A stretch of 64,000 nt of DNA, taken from Chitinophagaceae bacterium. GTDB taxonomy: Bacteria; Bacteroidota; Bacteroidia; Chitinophagales; Chitinophagaceae. The stretch lies in assembly GCA_025923075.1 (NCBI GenBank), contig JAICGN010000006.1, forward strand, positions 1-64,000. Reading direction: 5' to 3'. Of the stretch, positions 1-7,416 are shown piece after piece. Positions within the stretch are counted from its first letter, which is position 1. Every line of letters starts with the position of its first letter. Position numbers and translations under genes: made by a program. A model generated the notes under the pieces. It did not search any database. It was not told the origin of the DNA and worked only from the letters and a program-made list of their open reading frames with translations.

Positions 1-1800
1 TGCCGTCGTTTCATGCACTGTGTTTGATTTTCCTTCTTCAAATACGGTTCTCCTGCCCGCATTATCATATAAAATCCGGCTGCTGTCTGTCACAAAACCA
101 ATTCCATCATTGTAAGTAAAAAATGCCCAGTGCGGCGAAGTCGAATCAAAAACATTTTTCCCAAACGGAAAAGATGGGGCTGGAAAATGTAATTGCCGAA
201 CCAAAGTTCCAGCCATGTCCAGTTGATTAACTGTATTGTCAATGACGACATTTCGTTTAGTCAAACTACCGCCAAGCCACAGTACCGGTATTCGATAGTC
301 ATCAGCCCTCTTTCCGGTTATCGGTAAATAATGCCCATGGTCGGCAGAAATAATTACAACCGTATTTTCCCAAACAGGCATTTTTTTCAATTGATTTACA
401 AAACTGTACACAATCGAATCGGTATAGTGAAGTGAGTTCAGGAATTTTGTTTCTTTATCATTTCCATTAAATACAGTTGGTACAGGCGTTTCAAAGGGTT
501 CATGGCTGCTAAGTGTAAGCCACGTGGTAAAAAATGGTTGTTTCATTTTTGAAATATCTGCTACAAGTCTTTTCATCACCACATCGTCATGTGCCCCCCA
601 TTTGGAGTTCATGTCTGCTGCATTAAAATCCGCTTTCGTAATTAGATGCTGGAACTCTTGTGCACTTAAATAACTTTTAATATTTGCAAACTCGGGTTCA
701 CCTCCATAATAAAATTGGGTTGAGTATCCATTTTCCAAAAAAATATTTCCCAGACCTGACAGCTTAATAGTTTTTTCCGGATAGTTTACAATTGATCCTT
801 TTGGTAATGCAGGATAGCTGCTCAAGATCGCACTAATACCTTTATCTGTCCGGTCACCCGAGGAATAACAATTGCTAAAATAAATACCTTCCTTGAAAAG
901 CCGGGGAAAACATTGAATTACAGTCTTTCCCTCAACAGTTTTATTCAAAACTTTTTCTGTAAAGCTTTCCCAAACAATAAAAATGACATTGGGTTTTAGT
1001 GAACCTGAGTCATCGAGTACCTGTTCTGCCCTTCCTTCCGCAACATACAACGACTTTACAATTGCATCAGCTTCCTTATCTTTCATGTATTTATAAAGAT
1101 TCCCGTTCAGCTTATTTATTTCCAAAACCGAATACATAAAATTCCATGAGGCATTTACAGCTGCATTGTTTGCGTACTGATTACTGCAGAAATAGACGCT
1201 GCTTTGGTTTAGCGGGGATAGTTGGAATCCGCCACGGATCGGGATAATAAGCGCTCCGCTAAAAAGTAGCACTAACAAGACTTGAATAAAACGATGATTG
1301 TTATCGGCCAGTAAGGGGATTGATTTTGAAATTACCTTACTGAAGAACCAGAGTAATAAAAGATAAATGAAAATGAAACCTATGAGGATAAATAGAATCG
1401 GAAGATGACTGATTGATGCCCATACTTCTTTTGGCGTTGATAAATATTTTAATGGTGTTGAATCAATCCTTGTTCCCCATGCCTTAAAACTTTCGGAGTC
1501 AATAATTACCAAAAGCAATTGTATAAAAAGCAGGATCCCTGTATAAATAAAGTATATATTTCTCTTTCTAAAAAATGGAATAAATAAAGCCGCAATTAAA
1601 AAAAAACAAACTAAAACTGTAAAGTAGGCAGCCATTGAAAGATCCATCTTTAACCCATACCACAAGCTTTGCAACAATAGTGATGAGGAAACTTCCTTTG
1701 CGTATTGTGAGGTTGTCAAAAGGAAAAAGACCCTGGCTACTTCAAAAAAAGTCACCCAGGCAAAAATATAAATGAGAAGAAAAACCACTTTTTTCAGCAT
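1..1800 (-). CDS. LTA-synthase-like sulfatase-family membrane protein (partial, C-terminus beyond window)
   Basis: The frame is open over 600 codons from an ATG at 1800 and runs off the window start, so the C-terminus is missing. The N-terminal ~200 residues hold about five hydrophobic helices. An extracytoplasmic alkaline-phosphatase-fold domain follows, with the features of the sulfatase/phosphoglycerol-transferase family: NVIFIVWESFTE with the metal/nucleophile region, SGDRTDKGISAILSSYP, and ISADHGHYLP near the C-terminal end. Such proteins transfer phosphoglycerol or phosphoethanolamine groups onto envelope glycans or lipids; the substrate cannot be told here. It lies on the same strand as nusG but is separated from it by a strong terminator, so it is probably transcribed independently. 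The family is clear; the specific activity is not. Confidence 0.85.
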   Translation of the reverse strand, partial: MLKKVVFLLIYIFAWVTFFEVARVFFLLTTSQYAKEVSSSLLLQSLWYGLKMDLSMAAYFTVLVCFFLIAALFIPFFRKRNIYFIYTGILLFIQLLLVIIDSESFKAWGTRIDSTPLKYLSTPKEVWASISHLPILFILIGFIFIYLLLLWFFSKVISKSIPLLADNNHRFIQVLLVLLFSGALIIPIRGGFQLSPLNQSSVYFCSNQYANNAAVNASWNFMYSVLEINKLNGNLYKYMKDKEADAIVKSLYVAEGRAEQVLDDSGSLKPNVIFIVWESFTEKVLNKTVEGKTVIQCFPRLFKEGIYFSNCYSSGDRTDKGISAILSSYPALPKGSIVNYPEKTIKLSGLGNIFLENGYSTQFYYGGEPEFANIKSYLSAQEFQHLITKADFNAADMNSKWGAHDDVVMKRLVADISKMKQPFFTTWLTLSSHEPFETPVPTVFNGNDKETKFLNSLHYTDSIVYSFVNQLKKMPVWENTVVIISADHGHYLPITGKRADDYRIPVLWLGGSLTKRNVVIDNTVNQLDMAGTLVRQLHFPAPSFPFGKNVFDSTSPHWAFFTYNDGIGFVTDSSRILYDNAGRRTVFEEGKSNTVHETTA

Positions 1801-1892
1801 GACATAAAAATCAAACTGTATAGAACTGATCTAATTTGCGAAAGTAGAAAATATTTTGTCGGAAACTCGGATCAATAAAGCAATAAATCATC

Positions 1893-1928
1893 AAAAAAAA
1901 GCAATCCCGTTTCGGAATTGCTTTTTTA
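1893..1928 (-). terminator. Intrinsic terminator after nusG
   Basis: The hairpin AGCAAT/ATTGCT has an inner CCG/CGG extension and lies between an A-run and a T-run, so it could work on both strands. It sits just after the nusG stop and before the sulfatase gene, and so marks the end of the tuf-secE-nusG transcript. Confidence 0.8.
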
Positions 1929-1944
1929 TAAATCAATAAAATAA

Positions 1945-2526
1945 TTAGCTGATCTTTTCCACCTGCATATAATTCAATTCCACAGGTGTTGAACGACCGA
2001 AGATCTTCACCGTAACTTTCAATTTTTTCTTTTCATCGTTTACTTCCTCAATCACTCCATTAAAATCATTGAACGGCCCTTCTATGATCTTGATAGTTTC
2101 TCCTACAATAAATGGCTCACTCATACTTACACCGCCTGCTTCAGCCATTTCATCCATTTTACCAAGCATCTTATTCACTTCAGCTTTGCGTAATGCAATC
2201 GGGTGTTCTTTTCCGAGGAAATGAATTACGTTCGACGTATTCTTTATGGTATCGCGAAGATCATCTGAAAGTTTTCCATCCTGGATCTCGATCATGACAT
2301 AACCGGGGTAGTAGTTACGTTCACGCATCACTTTCTTTCCATTCTGTACCTTATAGACTTTCTCTACTGGCAGGAAAACCTGCTTTACAATCTTATCCCA
2401 ACCGCCACGTGATACTTCCTTGTCAAGGTATTCTTTTACCTTTCTCTCTTTACCGCTCACTACACGGAGCACATACCACTTTGACTCAGCGGCCTGCGGT
2501 GTATCTGTTGTATTTGTCGTTTCCAT
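1945..2526 (-). CDS. nusG: Transcription termination/antitermination factor NusG
   Basis: This 193-residue protein begins its NGN domain at SKWYVLRVVSGKERKVKEYL (about residues 15-120) and ends with a KOW domain around GETIKIIEGPFNDFNGVIEE (about 140-190). NusG binds the RNA polymerase clamp and links transcription to ribosomes, Rho or antitermination complexes. The gene starts one base downstream of the secE stop, so the two are cotranscribed. Unusually, the usual downstream rplK-rplA-rplJ-rplL-rpoBC genes are absent: a terminator and a sulfatase gene follow. Length and domain order are normal for Bacteroidota NusG. Confidence 0.97.
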   Translation of the reverse strand: METTNTTDTPQAAESKWYVLRVVSGKERKVKEYLDKEVSRGGWDKIVKQVFLPVEKVYKVQNGKKVMRERNYYPGYVMIEIQDGKLSDDLRDTIKNTSNVIHFLGKEHPIALRKAEVNKMLGKMDEMAEAGGVSMSEPFIVGETIKIIEGPFNDFNGVIEEVNDEKKKLKVTVKIFGRSTPVELNYMQVEKIS

Positions 2527-2527
2527 A

Positions 2528-2719
2528 TTAGAAAATATTATAAATAAACTTCAGGGCAACATTTGTAACAAAGTCCATTCCTGCTACCAGCGCTGTAATA
2601 ACCAAGGTAGCCGCAATAACGATCATAGTCGATTGCTGGAGTTGTGTCCACGTCGGCCAGGTTACCTTTTCCATCAGCTCTTTGTAACTCTCTCTGAAAT
2701 AAGTTGCGATCTTGTTCAT
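2528..2719 (-). CDS. secE: Preprotein translocase subunit SecE
   Basis: This 63-residue single-span protein has the conserved amphipathic stretch YFRESYKELMEKVTWPTW followed by one transmembrane helix (about residues 30-58). SecE clamps SecY in the SecYEG channel of the inner membrane. Its size matches the short one-helix form found in most bacteria other than Enterobacteria. It lies between tRNA-Trp and nusG, a classic conserved order. Confidence 0.95.
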   Translation of the reverse strand: MNKIATYFRESYKELMEKVTWPTWTQLQQSTMIVIAATLVITALVAGMDFVTNVALKFIYNIF

Positions 2720-2723
2720 AGTC

Positions 2724-2795
2724 TTAATTTGCTAATTTGATAATATGCTAATGCGCTAATATTAATTTCATTCGTTAGTCTGATTAGCAAATTAA
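2724..2795. repeat. Inverted repeat between secE and tRNA-Trp
   Basis: TTAATTTGCTAAT (2724-2736) is the exact reverse complement of ATTAGCAAATTAA (2783-2795), with about 46 bases between. The spacer and flanks carry further GCTAAT-like units. This is AT-rich intergenic filler inside the tuf-secE transcript; it has no T-run, so it is probably not a terminator. Confidence 0.6.
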
Positions 2796-2821
2796 CTAAT
2801 CAGCACATCAGCACATTAACG

Positions 2822-2895
2822 TGGCACGGGTACTAGGATTCGAACCCAGACTGAAGGTTTTGGAGACCTCTGTACTACCGTTATACTATACCCGT
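2822..2895 (-). tRNA. trnW: tRNA-Trp (CCA anticodon)
   Basis: On the minus strand the acceptor strand ACGGGTA pairs with TACCCGT, followed by discriminator G and an encoded CCA. The anticodon arm GAGGT/ACCTT closes the loop CTCCAAA, which gives anticodon CCA. The T loop reads GGTTCGAATCC. It lies between tuf and secE, its usual place in Bacteroidota. Confidence 0.97.
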
Positions 2896-3012
2896 AGAAA
2901 GCTAAAAGCTATTCCGTATTACCGAAACAGCTTTTAGAATCGTATGTTGCAAAGATAAAAAATCTTTGTATTTCAATCAAAGCTAAAAGCTTACAGCTTT
3001 ATAGCTTATTCT

Positions 3013-4200
3013 TTATTTCAAGATCTCAGTCACCTGGCCCGCACCGACGGTACGGCCACCTTCACGGATCGCAAACTTCAAACCTTTTTCCATCGCAATT
3101 GGCTGGATAAGTTTTACAGTCAGCGAGGTATTATCACCAGGCATAACCATTTCAGTACCTGCTCCTAATTCTACTTCACCAGTCACGTCAGTAGTTCTGA
3201 AATAGAACTGGGGGCGATATTTCTGGAAGAATGGAGTATGGCGTCCACCTTCTTCTTTGCTCAGTACGTAAACTTCGCATTTGAAATCAGTGTGCGGAGT
3301 GATAGAACCTGGCTTGCAAATAACCATCCCGCGGCGGATCTGCGTTTTCTCAATACCACGAAGCAACAAACCTGCGTTATCTCCTGCTTCACCCTCATCA
3401 AGCAACTTGCGGAACATTTCTACTCCTGTCACCGTAGATGTCAGCGGAGTAGGTATCAAACCTACGATTTCAACCCCTTCACCCACTTTAATACGACCTC
3501 TCTCGATACGGCCAGTGGCAACAGTACCACGACCAGTGATAGAGAAGACGTCTTCAACAGACATCAGGAATGGTTGATCAACCGGGCGAGGTGGCAATGG
3601 AATATAACTGTCAACAGCAGCCATCAATTCATCAATAGCAGAAAGCCATTTTTCCTCACCAGCCAGTGCACCAGTTGCAGAACCTTTAATGATTGGAGTA
3701 TTGTCACCATCGAAACCATAGAAAGTCAATAATTCACGGATCTCCATCTCTACCAGTTCCAATAGTTCAGGATCATCAACAAGATCAACCTTGTTCATAA
3801 ACACAACCATGCGAGGTACACCCACCTGGCGAGCCAAAAGGATGTGCTCTTTAGTTTGCGGCATAGGTCCGTCAGTAGCAGCCACCACAAGGATAGCTCC
3901 GTCCATCTGCGCGGCGCCTGTGATCATGTTCTTAACATAGTCAGCGTGACCAGGGCAGTCAACGTGAGCATAGTGACGGTTAGCCGTCTGGTACTCAACG
4001 TGAGCCGTATTAATTGTGATACCACGTTCCTTTTCTTCCGGTGCGGCATCGATCTCATCATATTTTTTTGCTGTTGCCAAACCTCTCTTTGAAAGAATGG
4101 TTGTAATGGCAGCAGTCAGGGTTGTTTTACCGTGGTCGATATGGCCAATGGTACCAACGTTAACGTGGGGTTTGTCCCTCTTAAAGGTCTCTTTTGACAT
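3013..4200 (-). CDS. tuf: Translation elongation factor Tu
   Basis: At 395 residues this is full length. It carries all GTPase motifs: GHIDHGKTT (P-loop), the [12 protein letters not shown] switch region, [20 protein letters not shown] and NKVD. Domains 2 and 3 follow to the typical C-terminus [13 protein letters not shown]-Tu delivers aminoacyl-tRNA to the ribosome. It is preceded by four tRNA genes and followed by tRNA-Trp, secE and nusG, the same order as the thrU-tyrU-glyT-thrT-tufB block of Enterobacteria. Only one copy lies in the window. Confidence 0.99.
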   Translation of the reverse strand: MSKETFKRDKPHVNVGTIGHIDHGKTTLTAAITTILSKRGLATAKKYDEIDAAPEEKERGITINTAHVEYQTANRHYAHVDCPGHADYVKNMITGAAQMDGAILVVAATDGPMPQTKEHILLARQVGVPRMVVFMNKVDLVDDPELLELVEMEIRELLTFYGFDGDNTPIIKGSATGALAGEEKWLSAIDELMAAVDSYIPLPPRPVDQPFLMSVEDVFSITGRGTVATGRIERGRIKVGEGVEIVGLIPTPLTSTVTGVEMFRKLLDEGEAGDNAGLLLRGIEKTQIRRGMVICKPGSITPHTDFKCEVYVLSKEEGGRHTPFFQKYRPQFYFRTTDVTGEVELGAGTEMVMPGDNTSLTVKLIQPIAMEKGLKFAIREGGRTVGAGQVTEILK

Positions 4201-4372
4201 GTTATCGGTTTTTAAAGTTGTTTTTTATAATTATGTGCCCGGCAGCATCACTTCTATTTAGCTTCTGTTGCGTCGCACTCTTCTACGTTCTAAAATTCTA
4301 TTCAACTGTGAGTGGTCAGTAGCGAGTTGTGGGTTTCACACTCACCATTGGCAATTCACCATTCACCCTTTG

Positions 4373-4444
<72 letters not shown>

Positions 4445-4473
4445 GTGGCTCAGCCGAGAGTTCAAAGTGCACA

Positions 4474-4494
4474 GTTCGGAGTCGGACTCTGAAC
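4474..4494. repeat. Near-perfect palindrome between two tRNA genes
   Basis: GTTCGGAGTC (4474-4483) and GACTCTGAAC (4485-4494) form a 9-of-10 inverted repeat with a one-base centre. It sits in GAGTC/GACTC-rich spacer between tRNA-Thr(GGT) and tRNA-Gly. It could be a processing hairpin or filler. Confidence 0.5.
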
Positions 4495-4525
4495 TCCCGA
4501 CTCAGGACTCCAGACTTTGAATCAG

Positions 4526-4598
4526 AGCGGGAGACGAGGCTCGAACTCGCCACCTATAGCTTGGAAGGCTATCGCTCTACCAAATGAGCTACTCCCGC
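4526..4598 (-). tRNA. trnG: tRNA-Gly (TCC anticodon)
   Basis: Minus strand: acceptor GCGGGAG pairs with CTCCCGC; anticodon arm ATAGC/GCTAT encloses CTTCCAA, anticodon TCC; T loop AGTTCGAGCCT. Confidence 0.96.
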
Positions 4599-4645
4599 AG
4601 TCAACTTGAAATTCAAGATTCTCAAATCTAAAATTGAAAGATCTG

Positions 4646-4728
4646 TGGGCAAGGATGGATTCGAACCACCGAACTCGTAAGAGGGCAGATTTACAGTCTG
4701 CTGCCGTTGGCCACTTGGCTACTTGCCC
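4646..4728 (-). tRNA. trnY: tRNA-Tyr (GTA anticodon)
   Basis: Minus strand: acceptor GGGCAAG pairs with CTTGCCC, discriminator A; anticodon arm GCAGA/TCTGC encloses CTGTAAA, anticodon GTA. A long class II variable arm (CCTCTTACGAG) is present, as expected for bacterial tRNA-Tyr. Confidence 0.96.
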
Positions 4729-4743
4729 GAGTTAAAGAAACTG

Positions 4744-4816
4744 AGCCACTTGTCGGAATCGAACCAACGACCTACTGATTACAAATCAGTTGCTCTACCA
4801 GCTGAGCTAAAGTGGC
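4744..4816 (-). tRNA. trnT: tRNA-Thr (TGT anticodon)
   Basis: Minus strand: acceptor GCCACTT pairs with AAGTGGC; anticodon arm ACTGA/TCAGT encloses TTTGTAA, anticodon TGT; T loop GGTTCGATTCC. It is the first intact tRNA of the tuf transcript. Confidence 0.96.
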
Positions 4817-4837
4817 ATATATTACCTCGTTTTTTAT

Positions 4838-4907
4838 GCCACTTCGCTGTTACCAACGACCTTCCCGGTTTGTCATCGGGATGCTCTACAAGCTGAACTA
4901 AAGTGGC
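4838..4907 (-). pseudogene. Degenerate tRNA remnant upstream of tRNA-Thr(TGT)
   Basis: This 70-base stretch keeps the acceptor stem GCCACTT/AAGTGGC and a D arm (TAGTTCAGCTTGTAGAGC) almost identical to the neighbouring tRNA-Thr(TGT). Its anticodon arm TCCCG/CGGGA has a nine-base loop that contains TGAC, and the T arm has lost the TTCGA loop (GTTGGTAACAGCG). It is best read as a decayed duplicate. A role as a processing element in the tRNA leader is possible but unproven. Confidence 0.7.
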
Positions 4908-5045
4908 ATTTAATCATGCCCGCCTTTGCACAGAGCTACGGCGGTCGAAGCAATAAAGAGCTACCCCAAATTCTTAGGGGAGGCAAAGGTAAGGGAATTT
5001 GATATTTGGAAAAATCTTTGGAGTGAATTTTTGTGTTGATAATGA

Positions 5046-5080
5046 GAAAGAAAAGATCCCACTACCGTGGGATCTGAGTT
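5046..5080 (-). terminator. Intrinsic terminator after hpf
   Basis: The perfect 9-bp stem AGATCCCAC/GTGGGATCT (5054-5075) has a four-base loop. On the minus strand it is followed by TTTCTTT, directly after the hpf stop. Confidence 0.85.
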
Positions 5081-5082
5081 AT

Positions 5083-5382
5083 TTATGCTGCTTGTTTTTG
5101 TTTTTTCTTTTTTATTTGGGTTAGTAAGGAGTCAAACGCTTCATCAAATGACTCCTCGAATGATTTAGTTGTTGTTTTTGCAAAAAAATAATGTCTGGGT
5201 ACGTGTACTCTGATCTCTGCGATCTTGTCTTTAATGGTATGAATCACGTTATCGAGTTTCAGAAACACATCAACTTCTACAATGCGGTCGTGGAAAATCT
5301 TAAGCTTTTCTAATTTCTGATTAATGTATGCCACTAGTTTTTCGTCCGCATTGAAACGAACTGTTTGAATCTTCACGTTCAT
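5083..5382 (-). CDS. hpf: Ribosome hibernation promoting factor, short form (HPF/RaiA family)
   Basis: The 99-residue product from the ATG at 5382 starts MNVKIQTVRFNADEKL and has the beta-alpha-beta-beta-beta-alpha pattern of the HPF/RaiA family, including the basic stretch HVPRHYFFAKTTTKSFEES. These proteins bind the 30S decoding site and store ribosomes as inactive particles. An in-frame start at 5469 would add 29 residues unrelated to the family, so 5382 is preferred. The C-terminal dimerisation domain of long HPF is missing. The gene lies upstream of the tRNA-tuf block on the same strand and ends in its own terminator. Confidence 0.9.
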   Translation of the reverse strand: MNVKIQTVRFNADEKLVAYINQKLEKLKIFHDRIVEVDVFLKLDNVIHTIKDKIAEIRVHVPRHYFFAKTTTKSFEESFDEAFDSLLTQIKKKKQKQAA

Positions 5383-5539
5383 AGAATCGCATTTTTTAGG
5401 TGAAACAATAAATAAAGAACTAAAATAATTCTCGCTAGATTTTTTTACATAGGCTTGTTTTTGGTTCACTACAAGTTAAAATTAAAATGATTTTTTTCCA
5501 AAAAATTTCCGGAAAATTTATTGCTGTTATCATGTTAAA

Positions 5540-6445
5540 TCAGGCTTTTGGATGAGCTTTTTTATACACGTTTTTCAGTTTTTCGATCGTATTATGTGTA
5601 TAAACCTGTGTACTTGCAAGGCTGGCATGACCAAGTAGTTCTTTTACTGCATCTAAATTCGCTCCATTATTCATCAGGTGAGTTGCAAAAGTATGTCTTA
5701 GCACATGTGGGCTTTTTTTATCCAGGGTCTTTATTTCATTTGTTAAGATACTTCTTACCAGGTTATACGCATATTTGGGATATAGTTTTTTTCCCTTAGG
5801 ACTTACCAATAGAACATCATCACTTTTATCAAACACTTTCCTTTTCTTATCTATGTATTCTTTAATTACCTCCAGTAACTCCACCCCTGCCGGTATGATC
5901 CTTTCTTTATTCCCTTTTCCTAAAATCTTTAATTGTTTCCTGGAAAAATCAACTTGCCTTTCTTTGAGACTGATTAATTCACTTAACCGCATTCCGGTAG
6001 AGTAAAAAACCGTGATCAGCATCCTGGTATTTAGTCCGTCCCAATCCTCCGTGTTGGTCTTTAGAGATTTAGTCAGATCAGCCAGGTCTCTTTCCTTTAT
6101 AAATACAGGCAAACGCTTGCTTATTTTAGGAGAAATTATGTTGCCCATCGGGCTGTTCTCAATTCTGCCCTGTTTCAATTGAAACTTAAAAAATGATTTT
6201 AATGTTGATATTTTGCGGTTGATCGTTCTTGATGTTACATCTTCATCCTTCATTGATGCTAACCAGCTACGGACAAAAGTTGCAGAAATTTCTTCGAGGT
6301 TGAATGTACCGAACTGTTTCCCAAGAAAGCCGCAAAACTGGACCAGGTCATCGTGGTAAGAACGAATGGTGTGCGACGAATACCGCTTTTCAAATTTCAG
6401 GTAATCAATGAAGAATTGGATTTCCGGTAAAAAGGTGTTTTTCAT
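5540..6445 (-). CDS. Tyrosine recombinase XerC/XerD-like
   Basis: The 301-residue protein has an N-terminal SAM-like core-binding domain (residues ~1-90) and a C-terminal catalytic domain. All catalytic residues of the family are visible: Arg in GMRLSEL, His and Arg in HVLRHTF, His in LGHASLAST and the nucleophile Tyr in QVYTH. Xer recombinases resolve chromosome dimers at dif. The genomic place, between rpsU and hpf rather than beside mobile elements, favours a housekeeping Xer protein. No dif-like site was recognised. XerC and XerD cannot be told apart from this sequence alone. Confidence 0.9.
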   Translation of the reverse strand: MKNTFLPEIQFFIDYLKFEKRYSSHTIRSYHDDLVQFCGFLGKQFGTFNLEEISATFVRSWLASMKDEDVTSRTINRKISTLKSFFKFQLKQGRIENSPMGNIISPKISKRLPVFIKERDLADLTKSLKTNTEDWDGLNTRMLITVFYSTGMRLSELISLKERQVDFSRKQLKILGKGNKERIIPAGVELLEVIKEYIDKKRKVFDKSDDVLLVSPKGKKLYPKYAYNLVRSILTNEIKTLDKKSPHVLRHTFATHLMNNGANLDAVKELLGHASLASTQVYTHNTIEKLKNVYKKAHPKA

Positions 6446-6460
6446 TCCACCTCTAAACTA

Positions 6461-6502
6461 CAAAAACAAATAGCTACAAAGCATATTGCCTTGTAGCTAT
6501 TT
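6461..6502 (-). terminator. Intrinsic terminator after rpsU
   Basis: The 12-bp stem AAATAGCTACAA/TTGTAGCTATTT (6468-6479 with 6491-6502) is followed on the minus strand by a T-rich tail (GTTTTTG). It separates rpsU from the Xer gene. Confidence 0.8.
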
Positions 6503-6522
6503 AAAATTATTTAGCGGGTATA

Positions 6523-6720
6523 TTAACTTTCTATTTTTCCGCTGGCAATTTTTTGCTTATACACAGCTTTCAAAACCTGTCCGCGACGTCGTACCGAGGG
6601 TTTGGTATACGATTGGCGTTCCCGAAGCTGAAGAAGGATCTTGCTTTTTTCAAACTTCTTTTTGTACTTTTTGAGTGCCTTGTCAATGTTTTCGCAATCT
6701 TTCGAGTCGATGATGAGCAT
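6523..6720 (-). CDS. rpsU: 30S ribosomal protein bS21
   Basis: The 65-residue basic protein starts MLIIDSKDCENIDKALKKYK and contains the bS21 signature RERQSYTKPSVRRR. It binds the small subunit near the 3' end of 16S rRNA. The start at 6720 is fixed by a strong Shine-Dalgarno sequence, AAAGGAGGT, about nine bases upstream; an upstream in-frame extension to 6885 has no family similarity. Strong Shine-Dalgarno sequences are exceptional in Bacteroidota, and rpsU is the known exception, tied to autoregulation by bS21. Confidence 0.95.
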   Translation of the reverse strand: MLIIDSKDCENIDKALKKYKKKFEKSKILLQLRERQSYTKPSVRRRGQVLKAVYKQKIASGKIES

Positions 6721-6727
6721 GATTAAT

Positions 6728-6739
6728 ATACCTCCTTTG
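6728..6739 (-). promoter_or_regulatory. Strong Shine-Dalgarno sequence of rpsU
   Basis: The minus strand reads AAAGGAGGT ahead of the rpsU ATG. Other genes checked in the window show only A-rich leaders, so this site stands out. In Flavobacterium, bS21 is reported to help occlude the 16S anti-Shine-Dalgarno, so a free site of this kind allows autoregulation. Confidence 0.8.
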
Positions 6740-6819
6740 GTATTTTTTATTGGGCAGCAAAGATAAGAGGCAAAGCTCAAAAACGGAAATGAAAGTGGAA
6801 AATGGGTTAATTTGCCCCC

Positions 6820-7410
6820 ATGTTTACCGGAATAATTGAGACACAAGGGGTAATTAAGAAAGTAATTGCCAAAGGTACGAACCAAATCTTCTGGATCAAA
6901 TCTCCCGTTTCTTCCAAACTAAAGGTCGATCAAAGTGTGGCCCATAATGGCGTATGCCTTACCGTGGAGGAAGTAAAAAACAACCGGCACCGGGTGACGG
7001 CCATTGCCGAAACCCTGGCAAAAACAAATTTGGGTGACTGGGATGCCGGGACTCAAATTAACCTTGAAAGATGTCTAAGAATAAATGATCGCCTGGATGG
7101 CCATTTCGTGCAGGGACACGTGGACGCAACGGCCATGTGTATTGATAAAAAAGAAAAACACGGAAGTTGGGAATTTAGTTTTGAATTTCCCGCTGAATTT
7201 AATTCATTGATTATTGAAAAAGGATCTATCACCGTGAACGGAATCAGTCTGACGGCTTTTAATGTAACGGATAGTAATTTTGACGTCGCGATCGTCCCCT
7301 ATACATTTGACAATACTAATATGCGCCTGGTGAACGCAGGACAAAAAGTGAACATTGAATTTGATATGCTTGGGAAATACATCGACCGGAAATTATCTTT
7401 GAATAAATAA
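6820..7410 (+). CDS. ribE: Riboflavin synthase alpha chain
   Basis: The 196-residue protein has the two lumazine-binding repeats of riboflavin synthase. The first starts MFTGIIETQGVIKKV and includes HNGVCLTVEEV; the second follows DGHFVQGHVDATA and includes NGISLTAF. It converts two 6,7-dimethyl-8-ribityllumazine molecules to riboflavin and a pyrimidine by-product. Its length is normal. It is divergent from rpsU, and the acyltransferase frame follows its stop directly in the same reading frame. Confidence 0.96.
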   Translation: MFTGIIETQGVIKKVIAKGTNQIFWIKSPVSSKLKVDQSVAHNGVCLTVEEVKNNRHRVTAIAETLAKTNLGDWDAGTQINLERCLRINDRLDGHFVQGHVDATAMCIDKKEKHGSWEFSFEFPAEFNSLIIEKGSITVNGISLTAFNVTDSNFDVAIVPYTFDNTNMRLVNAGQKVNIEFDMLGKYIDRKLSLNK

Positions 7411-7416
7411 ACAACC

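Noticed and set aside
5383-5469. N-terminal extension of HPF to 5469
   Set aside because: The extra 29 residues have no family similarity and the HPF fold begins at 5382.
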